Assembly: GCA_958295685.1 (NCBI GenBank)
Contig: OY282365.1
Span: forward strand, 1,860,001-1,924,000
Length of the DNA stretch: 64,000 nucleotides
Direction: 5' to 3'
Source of the DNA: an uncultured Dehalococcoidia bacterium
GTDB lineage: Bacteria > Chloroflexota > Dehalococcoidia > Lucifugimonadales > CATQGZ01
Each line of letters opens with the position of its first letter. Positions within the stretch are counted from its first letter, which is position 1. Below, piece after piece: positions 18,211 through 27,715 of the stretch. A program made the translations under genes and the position numbers. The notes beneath the pieces were generated by a model. The model did no database searches. It was not told where the DNA came from and saw only the letters and a program-made list of their open reading frames with translations.

Positions 18211-19440
18211 GTGACACGACACCACCTGACGGGCCGGAGCCAGCAGCCACGGGATCTACCGGACGAAGCCGGACACTTCGGCCGGTACGGGGGACGCTTC
18301 GTCCCCGAGACTCTCATGGGCGCCATCGAGGAGCTCGAGGGGGAGTACGCCAGGGTCCGGCAGGACGAGACCTTCCAGGCGCAGCTGCGGGAGATGCTGC
18401 GCCACTACGTCGGGCGCCCCACGCCGCTCTACTTCGCGAAGAACCTTTCAGCGATGCTTGGAGGCGCCGGCGTCTGGCTGAAACGCGAGGACCTCGCCCA
18501 CACCGGCGCCCACAAGATCAACAACGCGCTGGCCCAGGGACTGCTGGCGAAGAGGATGGGCAAGCGCCGGGTCATCGCGGAGACGGGCGCCGGTCAGCAC
18601 GGCGTGGCCACCGCGACGGCCTGCGCCCTGCTGAAGCTGGAGTGCGTCGTGTACATGGGCGAGAAGGACATGGCGCGCCAGTCGCTCAACGTCTTCCGGA
18701 TGCGTCTCCTCGGCGCGGAGGTGCGCCCGGTGGGTTCCGGGAGCCGCACCCTGAAGGACGCGATAAACGAGACGATCCGGGACTGGGTGACCAACGTCGC
18801 CACCACGCACTACGTCATCGGCAGCGTCGTCGGGCCTCACCCATACCCGATGATGGTGAGGGACTTCCAGTCCGTGATAGGCCGGGAGGCGCGGCGGCAG
18901 ATGATCGAGGGCGCCGGCCGCCTGCCGGACTTCGTGGTGGCCTGCGTGGGCGGGGGAAGCAACGCCATGGGGCTGTTCCACGATTTCGTGCCCGACGAGA
19001 GCGTCCGGCTGATCGGCGTGGAGGCGGCGGGCCTCGGGGTCGAGACCGGGCGCCACGCCGCCACTCTGACCGCAGGCCGAGCGGGGACGCTCCACGGAAG
19101 CATGTCATACCTGCTTCAGGATGAGGACGGACAGATTCACGAGCCCCACAGCATCTCGGCGGGTCTGGACTATCCAGGCGTCGGCCCCGAGCACAGCTAC
19201 TTAAAGGACAGCGGCCGAGCGGCCTACGTCAGCGTCTCGGACAAGCAGGCGCTCGAGGGCCTCAGGCTGCTCTCGACGGCCGAGGGCATAATCCCGGCCC
19301 TCGAGCCGGCCCACGCCATATATCACGTCTCCAAGCTGGCCCCGACGCTGTCGAGAGACCGGGCCATCCTGGTCTGTGTCAGCGGCCGCGGCGACAAGGA
19401 CATGGAGACCGCAGCCACGGCGCTGGGAGCGGCGCTGTGA
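18211..19440 (+). CDS. trpB: Tryptophan synthase beta chain
   Basis: 409 aa, normal TrpB1 length. It condenses indole and serine to tryptophan with PLP. The PLP lysine lies in HTGAHKINNAL, with ETGAGQHGVATA and the phosphate-binding GGGSNAMG loop. No trpA or other trp gene is adjacent, so the alpha subunit must be elsewhere or the enzyme uses free indole. The N-terminus before HFGRYGGRFVPE is slightly longer than usual. A GTG start directly after a -10 box suggests a leaderless message. The following gene is an unrelated envelope protein 49 bp on. Confidence 0.97.
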   Translation: MTRHHLTGRSQQPRDLPDEAGHFGRYGGRFVPETLMGAIEELEGEYARVRQDETFQAQLREMLRHYVGRPTPLYFAKNLSAMLGGAGVWLKREDLAHTGAHKINNALAQGLLAKRMGKRRVIAETGAGQHGVATATACALLKLECVVYMGEKDMARQSLNVFRMRLLGAEVRPVGSGSRTLKDAINETIRDWVTNVATTHYVIGSVVGPHPYPMMVRDFQSVIGREARRQMIEGAGRLPDFVVACVGGGSNAMGLFHDFVPDESVRLIGVEAAGLGVETGRHAATLTAGRAGTLHGSMSYLLQDEDGQIHEPHSISAGLDYPGVGPEHSYLKDSGRAAYVSVSDKQALEGLRLLSTAEGIIPALEPAHAIYHVSKLAPTLSRDRAILVCVSGRGDKDMETAATALGAAL

Positions 19441-19489
19441 ACACCGATTAGCAAGCCCATGCCGGGCCGGGAGCCCGTCCGAGTCCACC

Positions 19490-20068
19490 GTGTCGAAGCA
19501 TGTCTCTGCACACCTAGTCGTCCGCTGGTGCGCGGCCGCCGCGATTGCGCTGGCCGTCGCGTCGACGGCGTCCTACTCACACGCCAACGGCCGGGTGGTG
19601 GACCTTCAGAAACGGGCGGCCGGCCCGTACGAGGTCGCGCTGGGCACGATACCGAGCCCCCCGACCGTGGGAGCCGTTCACCTCTCGATAACCGTCACCG
19701 ACACGGAACGGGGCGCGCCCGTGCTCGACGCGGGCGTGACCGTCTCTGGAACGGGACCCGGCGCGGACAAACCGGACGTCGGGCCGCTGGAAGCCACGAA
19801 CAGCCCGACCGACCCTGTCTACTACGAGGCCGCGGCCACGGTCGAAAGGCTGGGCCTCTGGACCTTCACCGTCACGGTGGACGCGGACCTCGGAACGGAG
19901 TCGGCCGACTTCGTCCTGGAGGTGGTGGAGGTCAATCCCCTGTTTCAGATATTCACGTGGGTGACCGTGCTGGTCTTCTTTGCCCTCGTGGGGCTGGGAT
20001 TGGTCCCATTCGTTCGGGAAAAGCTGCGGCGGAGGTCCGTACGCAGGAAGAGACGAAAGACAGCATAG
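19490..20068 (+). CDS. YtkA-like exported membrane-anchored protein
   Basis: 192 aa from a GTG at 19490, chosen so that the signal segment (VVRWCAAAAIALAVASTASYSHA) is N-terminal. The mature part (GPYEVALGTIPSPPTVGAVHLSITVTD ... VERLGLWTFTVTVD) matches the YtkA-like beta-sandwich type. A C-terminal TM (FQIFTWVTVLVFFALVGLGLVPF) and a very basic tail (EKLRRRSVRRKRRKTA) follow. Such domains are often found in metal, notably copper, handling or redox loci. The next gene encodes a cupredoxin-like lipoprotein 39 bp downstream, so a joint envelope function is inferred. No metal ligand set is obvious in this protein itself. Confidence 0.7.
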   Translation: MSKHVSAHLVVRWCAAAAIALAVASTASYSHANGRVVDLQKRAAGPYEVALGTIPSPPTVGAVHLSITVTDTERGAPVLDAGVTVSGTGPGADKPDVGPLEATNSPTDPVYYEAAATVERLGLWTFTVTVDADLGTESADFVLEVVEVNPLFQIFTWVTVLVFFALVGLGLVPFVREKLRRRSVRRKRRKTA

Positions 20069-20107
20069 GGTCGAAGCGATAGCTCGGCCCCACTCGAGGA
20101 GGAGACG

Positions 20108-21250
20108 ATGACAGGGACGTTGATGCGTCGGAGCGCAGCCGCGCTGGTGCCGCTGGCCCTGCTGGCCGCGGCAGCCGCGTGCGGGGGGTCGGCCCCCGAA
20201 GAACTCACCTTCGATCTTGACATATCGGACCGCGTCCTCGAACCCGACGTGGTCAGGGTGAAGCAGGAGGACACCGTGACTCTCAACTTCAGATCCGACG
20301 AGCCGGGAAGCGTCCACGTCCACGGCTACGACGTCGAGACGGACACAGAGGCGGGTCAGACCGCCGCCGTGTCGTTCGCCGCAGACGCGACCGGCAGTTT
20401 CAGGATCACGTTCCACCCCAGGGCTGCGAGCCACTCTGAGGAGGGATCCGGGATGAGCCACGAACCCATAGAGGCCGAAGCCCCCGTCAGCGTAGACCTG
20501 ACCGCGGAAGCCGAACAGGGAGGCGGGGTCAACCTCCGCATCGTGACCGAGGGCTGGCGCTTTGCGCCCTGGAACGTGGACAAGGCCCACACCGCCGGGG
20601 AAGGGCACGCCCACGTCTACGTGGACGGCGAGAAGGTCGGCAGGGTCTACGGCTCCAACCATTACCTGAAGGACCTCGAACCCGGAGAGCGCAGCATCCG
20701 CGTGACCCTCAACGCCAATTCTCACAACGCTCTGCTCGTCAACGGCCGGCCGGCCGAAGCCATGACCACGGTAACGGTCACCGACCGCGGCCCGATGACC
20801 GGCCCCGAACCCGACCCTGTCGAGGCCCAGTCCCAAATGTCCGCAAGTGTGGCCGCCCACACCGACGCCGCGGGCGGCCACATCATCCAGGTGACCGCCG
20901 CGGGATTCACGTTCTCACCGGAGAACGTGGGCCGGCCCCACGCCGCCGGCCAGGGCTACGGGAGCGTCAGCATAGACGGGGAGGCCCACACCCGCCTATA
21001 CGAACCCTGGCTCCAGCTGCCCGCGCTGGAGCCGGGAATGCACACGATTACCGTCGCCCTTCTAACCAACGACCATCGGCCCTATTCGTGGAGCGGTGAG
21101 CCGGTCGAGGCCGTGGTCACCGTACACTCAGGGGATCAAGAGGGAGACGGCGAGGGCGGCAGTGACACGGGGGGCGAGCATGAACACGAGACGGCGGCAG
21201 CGGAGCCGGAGGAGATTCCTCTCGGGTCGCTGGAAGTCCACCCCAGGTAG
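20108..21250 (+). CDS. Cupredoxin-like lipoprotein with two repeated beta domains
   Basis: 380 aa. An N-terminal signal ends in LLAAAAACGG, a plausible though non-ideal lipobox. A cupredoxin-like domain follows (about 30-110: VVRVKQEDTVTLNF, VHVHGYDVETD, GSFRITFHP). Two homologous modules follow: VNLRIVTEGWRFAPWNVDKAH ... and IIQVTAAGFTFSPENVGRPHA .... The C-terminus is acidic and His-containing (GGEHEHETAAAEPEE). His-rich loops (HVHG, HAHV) are compatible with metal binding, but a full type-1 copper site cannot be assigned by eye. RBS GAGGAGACG sits just before the ATG. It is the middle gene of a three-gene envelope cluster. Confidence 0.75.
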   Translation: MTGTLMRRSAAALVPLALLAAAAACGGSAPEELTFDLDISDRVLEPDVVRVKQEDTVTLNFRSDEPGSVHVHGYDVETDTEAGQTAAVSFAADATGSFRITFHPRAASHSEEGSGMSHEPIEAEAPVSVDLTAEAEQGGGVNLRIVTEGWRFAPWNVDKAHTAGEGHAHVYVDGEKVGRVYGSNHYLKDLEPGERSIRVTLNANSHNALLVNGRPAEAMTTVTVTDRGPMTGPEPDPVEAQSQMSASVAAHTDAAGGHIIQVTAAGFTFSPENVGRPHAAGQGYGSVSIDGEAHTRLYEPWLQLPALEPGMHTITVALLTNDHRPYSWSGEPVEAVVTVHSGDQEGDGEGGSDTGGEHEHETAAAEPEEIPLGSLEVHPR

Positions 21251-21259
21251 GTTCGGGGC

Positions 21260-22804
21260 ATGAGCGCGCGTAATTCGGCCCTGGCCGCGCTCCTTGCGGC
21301 GGCCGCGGCCGCCGCCGCAGGGCCTGCCTACGCTCACGGATTCGGGGAGCGGTACGACCTGCCCATCCCCCTCAGCTACTTCCTGGTCGGCGCCGCGGCG
21401 GCGGTCGCCCTCTCGTTCGTGGTGATCGGTCTGTTCCTGAGACAGGGCGGGGAAGCTGCCCCATATCCGCGCCGCAACCTCCTGAAGACCCCGCTCCTCG
21501 GGGGAGCGCTCTCGAGCCGCTGGCCCAGTCTCGCCGCGCGCGCGGCCTCCGCGCTCGTCTTCGTGATCGTCCTGTCGGCCGGTCTCGTGGGCACCCAGCG
21601 CCCCCTGGAGAGCATCTCCCCCACCTTCGTCTGGATAATCTGGTGGGTGGGCATGGGATACGTCTCGGCGCTGCTCGGCAACCTCTGGGCCCTGGTGAAC
21701 CCCTGGAAGATCGTGTACGAGTGGGTCCAGAAGCTGGTCCGCGAGGACGGGGACGACGGCGAGGCCGGGCTGCTCGACTACCCCGACGGCCTGGACGTCT
21801 GGCCCGCCGTGATCCTGTTCGGTCTGTTTGCGTGGCTGGAGAACGTGTACGGAGGCGCGTCAAGACCGTTCAACCTCAGCGTCCTGATTCTCGGCTACTC
21901 GGCCGTCACGTGGGCGGGGATGCTGACCTTCGGAAAGCACAGATGGCTGCGCCACGGGGAGGTGTTCTCCGTGCTGTTCGGGTTCTTCGCGCGATTCTCG
22001 CCGACAGAGGTCAGGGTGTCGGAGAGGGCGCGCTGCGAATCGTGCGCCTCGGGGTGCGGCCTAGACGACGAGTGCGTGGACTGCTACGAGTGCTTCGACG
22101 CCGCAGGGCCCGGCGCAAGGGAGCTGAACGTCCGGCCTTACGCCGTCGGGCTGGCCCAGGTGAAGCGGGTATCGCCCGCGGCCGCGGTGCTCGTCGCGGC
22201 CGCGGTGGCCACCGTCACCTTCGACGGGATCATGGAGACCTCCGTCTGGGTGGGCGTCCAGACCCAGCTGTTCGGCGCGGCCGACGCCCTCTTCGGGACA
22301 AACGCGCTGGAGGCTATAGACACCCTGGGCCTGCTCGCAGTACCCGCGCTATTCCTCGCCCTCTACCTCCTATTCTCCGGCGCGGTCCGAAGCCTCTCAG
22401 GCGAGAGCGCCCCGGTGACCGAGGTCGCCAGGGCATACGTCTTCTCCCTGATTCCGATCGCCCTGGCCTACAACCTCGCTCACTTCCTGTCGCTGCTTCT
22501 GATTCAGGGGCAACTCATCATTCCGCTCGCCTCGGACCCGTTCGGGGCCGGATGGGACATACTCGGAACCGCCGGCTACGACCCGAACATAGCCATCGTC
22601 AACGCCAGGTTCGTCTGGTTCCTGTCCGTGATCGCGATAGTGGCGGGCCACGCCGCCGCTGTCTACGTGGCCCACGTGGTCGCCCACCGCAGACAGCGCG
22701 ACCGCGCGAGAGCGCTCAGGGGCCAGTATCCCATGCTGGCGCTCATGGTGGGATACACCGCCGTCAGCCTCTGGATAATCGCGCAGCCCATAGTCGAGGG
22801 CTGA
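21260..22804 (+). CDS. Polytopic membrane protein with a six-cysteine loop
   Basis: 514 aa, family not recognised. About ten TM segments are visible (for example YFLVGAAAAVALSFVVIGLFL, VWIIWWVGMGYVSALLGNLWA, YVFSLIPIALAYNLAHFLSLL). Between the first and second TM groups lies a cysteine loop, RCESCASGCGLDDECVDCYECF (about residues 255-276; C-x2-C-x3-C-x5-C-x2-C-x2-C), a likely metal or Fe-S ligand set. It starts 9 bp after the lipoprotein stop, so it is co-transcribed with the YtkA-like and cupredoxin-like genes. A metal-trafficking or electron-transfer role in the envelope is inferred only. Confidence 0.75.
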   Translation: MSARNSALAALLAAAAAAAAGPAYAHGFGERYDLPIPLSYFLVGAAAAVALSFVVIGLFLRQGGEAAPYPRRNLLKTPLLGGALSSRWPSLAARAASALVFVIVLSAGLVGTQRPLESISPTFVWIIWWVGMGYVSALLGNLWALVNPWKIVYEWVQKLVREDGDDGEAGLLDYPDGLDVWPAVILFGLFAWLENVYGGASRPFNLSVLILGYSAVTWAGMLTFGKHRWLRHGEVFSVLFGFFARFSPTEVRVSERARCESCASGCGLDDECVDCYECFDAAGPGARELNVRPYAVGLAQVKRVSPAAAVLVAAAVATVTFDGIMETSVWVGVQTQLFGAADALFGTNALEAIDTLGLLAVPALFLALYLLFSGAVRSLSGESAPVTEVARAYVFSLIPIALAYNLAHFLSLLLIQGQLIIPLASDPFGAGWDILGTAGYDPNIAIVNARFVWFLSVIAIVAGHAAAVYVAHVVAHRRQRDRARALRGQYPMLALMVGYTAVSLWIIAQPIVEG

Positions 22805-22837
22805 CCGGGAATACGGCCGATATCGACCCAGCCCGCG

Positions 22838-22868
22838 TTGACCCCGATTCGCCCGGATAACCTATAAT
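22838..22868 (+). promoter_or_regulatory. Putative promoter of the purFMH operon
   Basis: TTGACC (22838-22843) and TATAAT (22863-22868) are 19 bp apart, just before GGCGGAGGGGGAG and the TTG start of purF at 22890. Confidence 0.5.
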
Positions 22869-22889
22869 GCGGCGGAGGGGGAGCTTGTC

Positions 22890-24299
22890 TTGAGCACATG
22901 CGCGGATGGCAGCCTGCGAGAGGCGTGCGGCGTGGTCGGCGTCTATTCACGAGACCACGACGCGGCCCGTGTCGCCTTCTTCGGCCTGTTCGCCCTCCAG
23001 CACCGCGGCCAGGAGAGCGCCGGGATCGCCTCGGCCGACGGAGAGCGCATCACCAACCGGACCGCGATGGGCCTCGTCGACCAGGCATTCCATGAGGACG
23101 ACCTCTCCGGCTTGGCCGGCCACTTGGCTATCGGGCACACCCGATACTCGACCACCGGCTCCAACAGCATCCGAAACGCCCAGCCGATCGAGTCCAGAGG
23201 CCCGGACGTCGAGATCGCGCTCGCGCACAACGGCAACGTGATCAACGCCGTCGAGTTGAAGGACGAACTCGTCGAATGGGGCTGCTCCTTCTCCTCGGCC
23301 AGCGACTCGGAGATCGTGGCCCACCTCATCACACACGCCCCCGCCGACTCCTGGGAGGGGCGCATCGCCTATTCCATGGGCCGCCTGGAGGGAGCCTACT
23401 CCCTGGCCGTCCTGACCAAAGACGCGCTGCTCGGCATACGGGACCCGCTCGGCGTGCGTCCGCTCTGCATCGGCAAGCTGAGCAAGGGGTGGGTAATCGC
23501 CTCGGAGTCGAGCGCCCTCGATCACGTCGGCGCGCGCTTCGTCCGCGAGGTCGAGCCCGGAGAGGCGGTCATGGTGGACGACCGCGGCATCAGGACGGTC
23601 TACCGGCGCGAGACGAACGGTCGGACGGCCTCGTGCATCTTCGAGCACATCTACTTCGCCCGCCCCGACAGCATCCTCAGCGGCAAGCTGGTCTACAAGT
23701 CGCGCATGGCCATGGGCGCCGAGCTTGCCCGCGAGCACCCCGTGGACGCCGACATGGTGGTGGGAGTTCCCGACTCGGCGACCGCCGCCGCAGTCGGATA
23801 CTCCCAGGAGTCAGGCATCCCCTTCTCGGAATGCCTGGTCAAGAACCGATACGTCGGCCGCACGTTCATACTCCCGGACCAGAACCTGAGAAGGCTCGGC
23901 GTGCGGAGAAAGCTGAATCACATGCCGGAACTCATCGCCGGCAAGAGGATAGTGGTCGTCGACGACAGCATCGTCCGCGGCACGACGACGCCGCACGTCG
24001 TCAACCTGCTGCGAAAGGGCGGCGCCAGGGAGATACACCTGCGCGTCTGCGCTCCGCCCATCATGTGGCCCTGCCACTTCGGCATCGACATACCAACCCG
24101 CAGGGAGCTCCTCGCCGCGAACAACTCCGTGGACGAGATCCGTGACTTCGTCGGCGCCGACTCCCTGGGATACCTGAGCCACGAGGGCCTGACCGGGGCC
24201 ACCGGCCTGGACAGGAGCGCCATCTGCATGGCCTGCTTCACCGGAGAATACCCCATCCCCGTACAGCTCGAGATGGACAAACTCGTCCTCGAGGTCTGA
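22890..24299 (+). CDS. purF: Amidophosphoribosyltransferase
   Basis: 469 aa. First committed step of purine synthesis: PRPP + glutamine to phosphoribosylamine. The N-terminal Ntn-hydrolase nucleophile is Cys13 in EACGVVGVYS, after a short propeptide that must be cleaved. HRGQESAGIA and the glutaminase core are intact. The PRPP loop is VVVDDSIVRGTT. C-terminal cysteines (CMACFTGEYPIP, together with CAPPIMWPCHFG) fit the Fe-S-containing B. subtilis-type enzyme. TTG start with GGAGGGGGAG upstream. Its stop overlaps the purM start by one base (TGATG), indicating coupling. Confidence 0.97.
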   Translation: MSTCADGSLREACGVVGVYSRDHDAARVAFFGLFALQHRGQESAGIASADGERITNRTAMGLVDQAFHEDDLSGLAGHLAIGHTRYSTTGSNSIRNAQPIESRGPDVEIALAHNGNVINAVELKDELVEWGCSFSSASDSEIVAHLITHAPADSWEGRIAYSMGRLEGAYSLAVLTKDALLGIRDPLGVRPLCIGKLSKGWVIASESSALDHVGARFVREVEPGEAVMVDDRGIRTVYRRETNGRTASCIFEHIYFARPDSILSGKLVYKSRMAMGAELAREHPVDADMVVGVPDSATAAAVGYSQESGIPFSECLVKNRYVGRTFILPDQNLRRLGVRRKLNHMPELIAGKRIVVVDDSIVRGTTTPHVVNLLRKGGAREIHLRVCAPPIMWPCHFGIDIPTRRELLAANNSVDEIRDFVGADSLGYLSHEGLTGATGLDRSAICMACFTGEYPIPVQLEMDKLVLEV

Positions 24300-25348
24300 T
24301 GAGACACGGAGCGGCTCCGCAGACCCCGCCCGTGGAAGACCACACCTACCGGTCGTCCGGGGTGGACTTGGACGCCGCGCAAGAGGTCAAGCGCCGCATC
24401 GCGCACGTCGCCTCCCGTACCCACGGCGCCGAGGTCCTGGCAGCCATAGGCCCCTTCGCGTCCATGTACGAGCTCGCGGGTTACAGGGAACCGGTGCTCG
24501 TCTCCGGCACGGACGGCGTCGGCACCAAGCTCATGATCGCCTCGATGATGCGCCGGTTCGACACCATCGGGGAAGACCTCGTCAACCTGTGCCTCAACGA
24601 CGTCGCCGTGTCAGGCGCGAAGCCCCTGTTCTTCCTCGACTACATCGCCGCGGGCGAACTGGATGCCGACGTGATCCAAAGCCTCGTCGACGGCATGGCG
24701 CGGGCCTGCGCGCAGGCCGGGTGCGCCCTGATAGGCGGCGAGACCGCTCAGATGCCGGGACTGTACCGCAGCGGCGAGATGGACCTGGCGGGGTTCGCAG
24801 TGGGCGTGGTCGAGAAGAGCATGATCAAGAACCCGAACGCCGTCAGGAAGGGGGACGCGCTGGTCGGACTGCCGTCCAACGGACTGCACACCAACGGCTA
24901 TTCCCTCGTAAGGCACGTCCTCGGCCTGGACCGCGACCCCGCCCCGCTGGGCGAGTTCCACCCCGAACTCGGAATGACCCTGGGCGAAGCGCTGCTGGCG
25001 GCCCACCCCTCATACGTCGAGGAGCTTCGGACGGCCTCCCATCTCGTGAAAACGGCCGCTCACGTCACCGGTGGAGGTCTGCCCGAAAACGTCCCGCGCG
25101 CGCTGCCGGACGGCCTCGCGGCCAGGCTCGACACGGGAGCGTGGGAGCTTCCGCCGATATTCTCGACGCTGCTGGAGATGAGCAGCATACGGTCGGAAGA
25201 GATGTACAGGGTGTTCAACATGGGGCTGGGCATGGTGCTCGTCTGCGGCGCCGACGACGCCGAAGAGCTGACCGCCCTCCTGCCAGGCGCCCGGGAGGTG
25301 GGCAGCGTGACCCCATCCGACGGCGCCGGACGGGTCATCCTTCGATGA
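24299..25348 (+). CDS. purM: Phosphoribosylformylglycinamidine cyclo-ligase
   Basis: 349 aa, normal length. ATP-dependent ring closure of FGAM to AIR. Diagnostic blocks: YRSSGVDLDAA, SGTDGVGTKLMIA, CLNDVAVSGAKPLFFLDY, LIGGETAQMPGLY, GLHTNGYSLVR, HVTGGGLPENVPR, MYRVFNMGLGMVLV. Coupled to purF at TGATG and to purH at ATGA. Confidence 0.97.
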   Translation: MRHGAAPQTPPVEDHTYRSSGVDLDAAQEVKRRIAHVASRTHGAEVLAAIGPFASMYELAGYREPVLVSGTDGVGTKLMIASMMRRFDTIGEDLVNLCLNDVAVSGAKPLFFLDYIAAGELDADVIQSLVDGMARACAQAGCALIGGETAQMPGLYRSGEMDLAGFAVGVVEKSMIKNPNAVRKGDALVGLPSNGLHTNGYSLVRHVLGLDRDPAPLGEFHPELGMTLGEALLAAHPSYVEELRTASHLVKTAAHVTGGGLPENVPRALPDGLAARLDTGAWELPPIFSTLLEMSSIRSEEMYRVFNMGLGMVLVCGADDAEELTALLPGAREVGSVTPSDGAGRVILR

Positions 25349-26865
25349 GAGCCATACTCAGCGTATACGACAAGACCGGACTCCCAGAGTTCGCGGGCGC
25401 GCTTCACGGCGCGGGCTTCGAGCTGGTGAGCACGGGAGGCACGGCCTCGGCAATCGCCGAGGCCGGCATACCGGTCAGGCAGGTCTCCCAGCTGACCGGC
25501 TTCCCGGAGATCCTGGACGGCCGGGTGAAGACTCTCCACCCGAAGCTCCACGCAGGCATCCTCGCCAGGCGGGGCCTGCAGAGCCACGAAGCGCAGCTCG
25601 CGGAGCACGGCGTCGGCCCCGTCGACCTGGTCGCCGTCAACCTGTATCCGTTCGTCCGGACGGTCCTGCGGCCCGGCTCGACCCTGGAGGACGCGCTGGA
25701 GAACATCGACGTCGGCGGACCCACCCTGATCAGGGCCGCCGCCAAGAACTTCCCCTCCGTCGTCGTGGCCGTAGACCCCGCTGACTACGGATGGCTGAGC
25801 GAACGACTCGCCAATCACGACCGCGTCACCCCCGAGGAGCGCCGACGACTCGCCCAAAAGGCGTTCCGGCACGTCGCCCTGTACGACACCGCGGTCTCGC
25901 AATACCTGCGCGAAGACGACGACCTGCCGGACGCCTTCACGATCGGCTTCGAGCGGACGGGAAATCTGCGCTACGGCGAAAACCCCCACCAGGCGGGCGC
26001 CGTCTACTCGGACCCACTCTCCACCGGCGGAATCGTGAGGGCCGAACTGCTCTCCGGGCCGGAGATTTCCTTCAACAACATGCTCGACGGCGAGGCCGCC
26101 TGGCGCGTGGTGTCCGACTTCCCGGACCCCGCCGCCGCAGTGGTCAAGCACAACAACCCATGCGGCCTCGCCGTCGACGAGCGCCAGCCCGCCGCATACC
26201 GCAGGGCCTACGAAGGCGACCCCGCGTCGGCATACGGGGGCGTCGCGGCATTCAACAGGACCCTGACGGCAGACACCGCAAGGGCCATGCGCGGCGTGCT
26301 GTACCACGTCGTGATCGCGCCCGACTTCGAGCCGCAGGCGCTGGAGACCCTGAAGAAGCGCAGGCAGGCCCGGGTCCTCCGAGTCGCGCCCGCTCGCGGC
26401 CCGGCGGAGGGACTCGACGTGCGAAAGGTCTCCGGTGGAGCGCTGCTCCAGACGCTCGACGACCTCCCCTTCGACACCGCGGCATGGGAGACGAAGTCCA
26501 GGAGACCGCCCACGGAGACCGAACTGGACGACCTCGCCTTCGCATGGAGGGCCGCCAAGCACGTGAAGTCCAACTCCATCGTCCTCGCCAGGGACCGCGC
26601 CATGATCGGCATGGGAGCCGGGCAGCCCAACAGGGCCGTCAGCGTGCATCTGGCGCTGAGGACGGCCGCCGCCAGGGCGAGAGGCGCCGTCCTGGCATCC
26701 GACGCCTTCTTCCCATTCGCAGACGGCCTCGAAATGGCCGCGGCCGGAGGCGTCACCGCTGCCGCCTCACCCGGCGGCTCCATGCGCGACGGCGAGGTCA
26801 TCGCCGCCGCCGACCGGCTGGGCCTCGCCCTCGTCTTCACAGGCGCCCGCCACTTCAGGCACTAG
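25345..26865 (+). CDS. purH: Bifunctional AICAR formyltransferase / IMP cyclohydrolase
   Basis: 506 aa. Last two steps to IMP. The N-terminal MGS-like cyclohydrolase domain (SVYDKTGLPEFA, LVSTGGTA, GRVKTLHPKLHAGIL) is followed by the AICARFT domain with NLRYGENPHQAG, VKHNNPCGLAV, AYGGVAAFN, AWRAAKHVKSNSIVLA, GAGQPNRAVSV and DAFFPFADG. The ATG overlaps the purM stop by 4 bp. A glycosyltransferase follows 9 bp after the stop. Confidence 0.97.
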   Translation: MRAILSVYDKTGLPEFAGALHGAGFELVSTGGTASAIAEAGIPVRQVSQLTGFPEILDGRVKTLHPKLHAGILARRGLQSHEAQLAEHGVGPVDLVAVNLYPFVRTVLRPGSTLEDALENIDVGGPTLIRAAAKNFPSVVVAVDPADYGWLSERLANHDRVTPEERRRLAQKAFRHVALYDTAVSQYLREDDDLPDAFTIGFERTGNLRYGENPHQAGAVYSDPLSTGGIVRAELLSGPEISFNNMLDGEAAWRVVSDFPDPAAAVVKHNNPCGLAVDERQPAAYRRAYEGDPASAYGGVAAFNRTLTADTARAMRGVLYHVVIAPDFEPQALETLKKRRQARVLRVAPARGPAEGLDVRKVSGGALLQTLDDLPFDTAAWETKSRRPPTETELDDLAFAWRAAKHVKSNSIVLARDRAMIGMGAGQPNRAVSVHLALRTAAARARGAVLASDAFFPFADGLEMAAAGGVTAAASPGGSMRDGEVIAAADRLGLALVFTGARHFRH

Positions 26866-26874
26866 AGGCCGCGC

Positions 26875-27624
26875 ATGACCCGCTCGGTGGACGTCGTCAT
26901 CCCCGTCCTGAATGAGGAGCGCGCGCTCGACGCGAGCATAACCACGCTCCACTCGTACCTGTCCGGGAACCTCGAGTCATTCGAGTGGCGGATAGTCGTC
27001 GCGGACAACGGCTCGACCGACTCCACGCCCCGCGTTGCCCGAACCCTCTCCGAACGGCTGCCGAGAGTCCTCTACACACGGCTGGAGATGCGCGGGCGAG
27101 GGCGCGCTCTGAAGAAGGCGTGGCTCGAAAGCCGCGCCGACGTCGTCTGCTACATGGACGTCGACCTGTCCACCGACGTCACGGCCCTGCCGCGCCTCCT
27201 GGCCGCGCTCGACGGCGCCGCTTGCGAGGTGGCCGCCGGCTCGCGCCTGGCTCGAAGTGCGAAGGTCCTGCGCCGCTCGCTCAAGCGCGAACTCATCTCC
27301 AGGGCCTACAACGCCCTGATCCGCTCGATGTTCTTCACCAGGTTCAGCGACGCCCAGTGCGGCTTCAAGGCCCTGTCGCGCCGCGCCGCCGACGACCTCG
27401 TGCCCCTCGTCGAGGACAACGGCTGGTTCTTCGATACGGAACTGCTGATCCTGGCGGAGAAGAACGGCTACCCGATCAGGGACATCCCAGTCGTGTGGAC
27501 CGACGACCCCGACAGCCGCGTCAGGATCGTCTCCACCGCGTGGGAAGACTTCAAGGGACTGCTGAGGCTGCGGCTCGGCGGCCTCAGAAGGGCGTCGCGC
27601 GCCCTCTCCGACAGGCCGGAGTGA
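26875..27624 (+). CDS. Family 2 glycosyltransferase (dolichyl-phosphate glucosyltransferase-like)
   Basis: 249 aa GT-A fold. VDVVIPVLNEERALDASI, VVADNGSTDSTP, GRGRALKKAW and the metal-binding CYMDVDLSTD are all present. A later block QCGFKALSRRAADDLV and DNGWFFDTELLILAE matches polyprenyl-phosphate hexose synthases. No C-terminal TM segment, so it should be cytosolic or peripheral. It lies 9 bp after purH and probably rides on that operon; a functional link to purines is not evident. Role: lipid-linked sugar donor synthesis, inferred. Confidence 0.85.
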   Translation: MTRSVDVVIPVLNEERALDASITTLHSYLSGNLESFEWRIVVADNGSTDSTPRVARTLSERLPRVLYTRLEMRGRGRALKKAWLESRADVVCYMDVDLSTDVTALPRLLAALDGAACEVAAGSRLARSAKVLRRSLKRELISRAYNALIRSMFFTRFSDAQCGFKALSRRAADDLVPLVEDNGWFFDTELLILAEKNGYPIRDIPVVWTDDPDSRVRIVSTAWEDFKGLLRLRLGGLRRASRALSDRPE

Positions 27625-27651
27625 GACCAGCCAACCCCGGCCCGCCCGCCC

Positions 27652-27680
27652 TTGCGGTTTCAGATGCCCCGGAGTAACAT
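27652..27680 (+). promoter_or_regulatory. Putative promoter of the NAD salvage pair
   Basis: TTGCGG (27652-27657), 17-bp spacer, TAACAT (27675-27680), 36 bp before the nicotinamidase ATG. Confidence 0.45.
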
Positions 27681-27715
27681 TTCAAGCACTGAGACTAAGG
27701 TCCGGGGAGCGCCGA

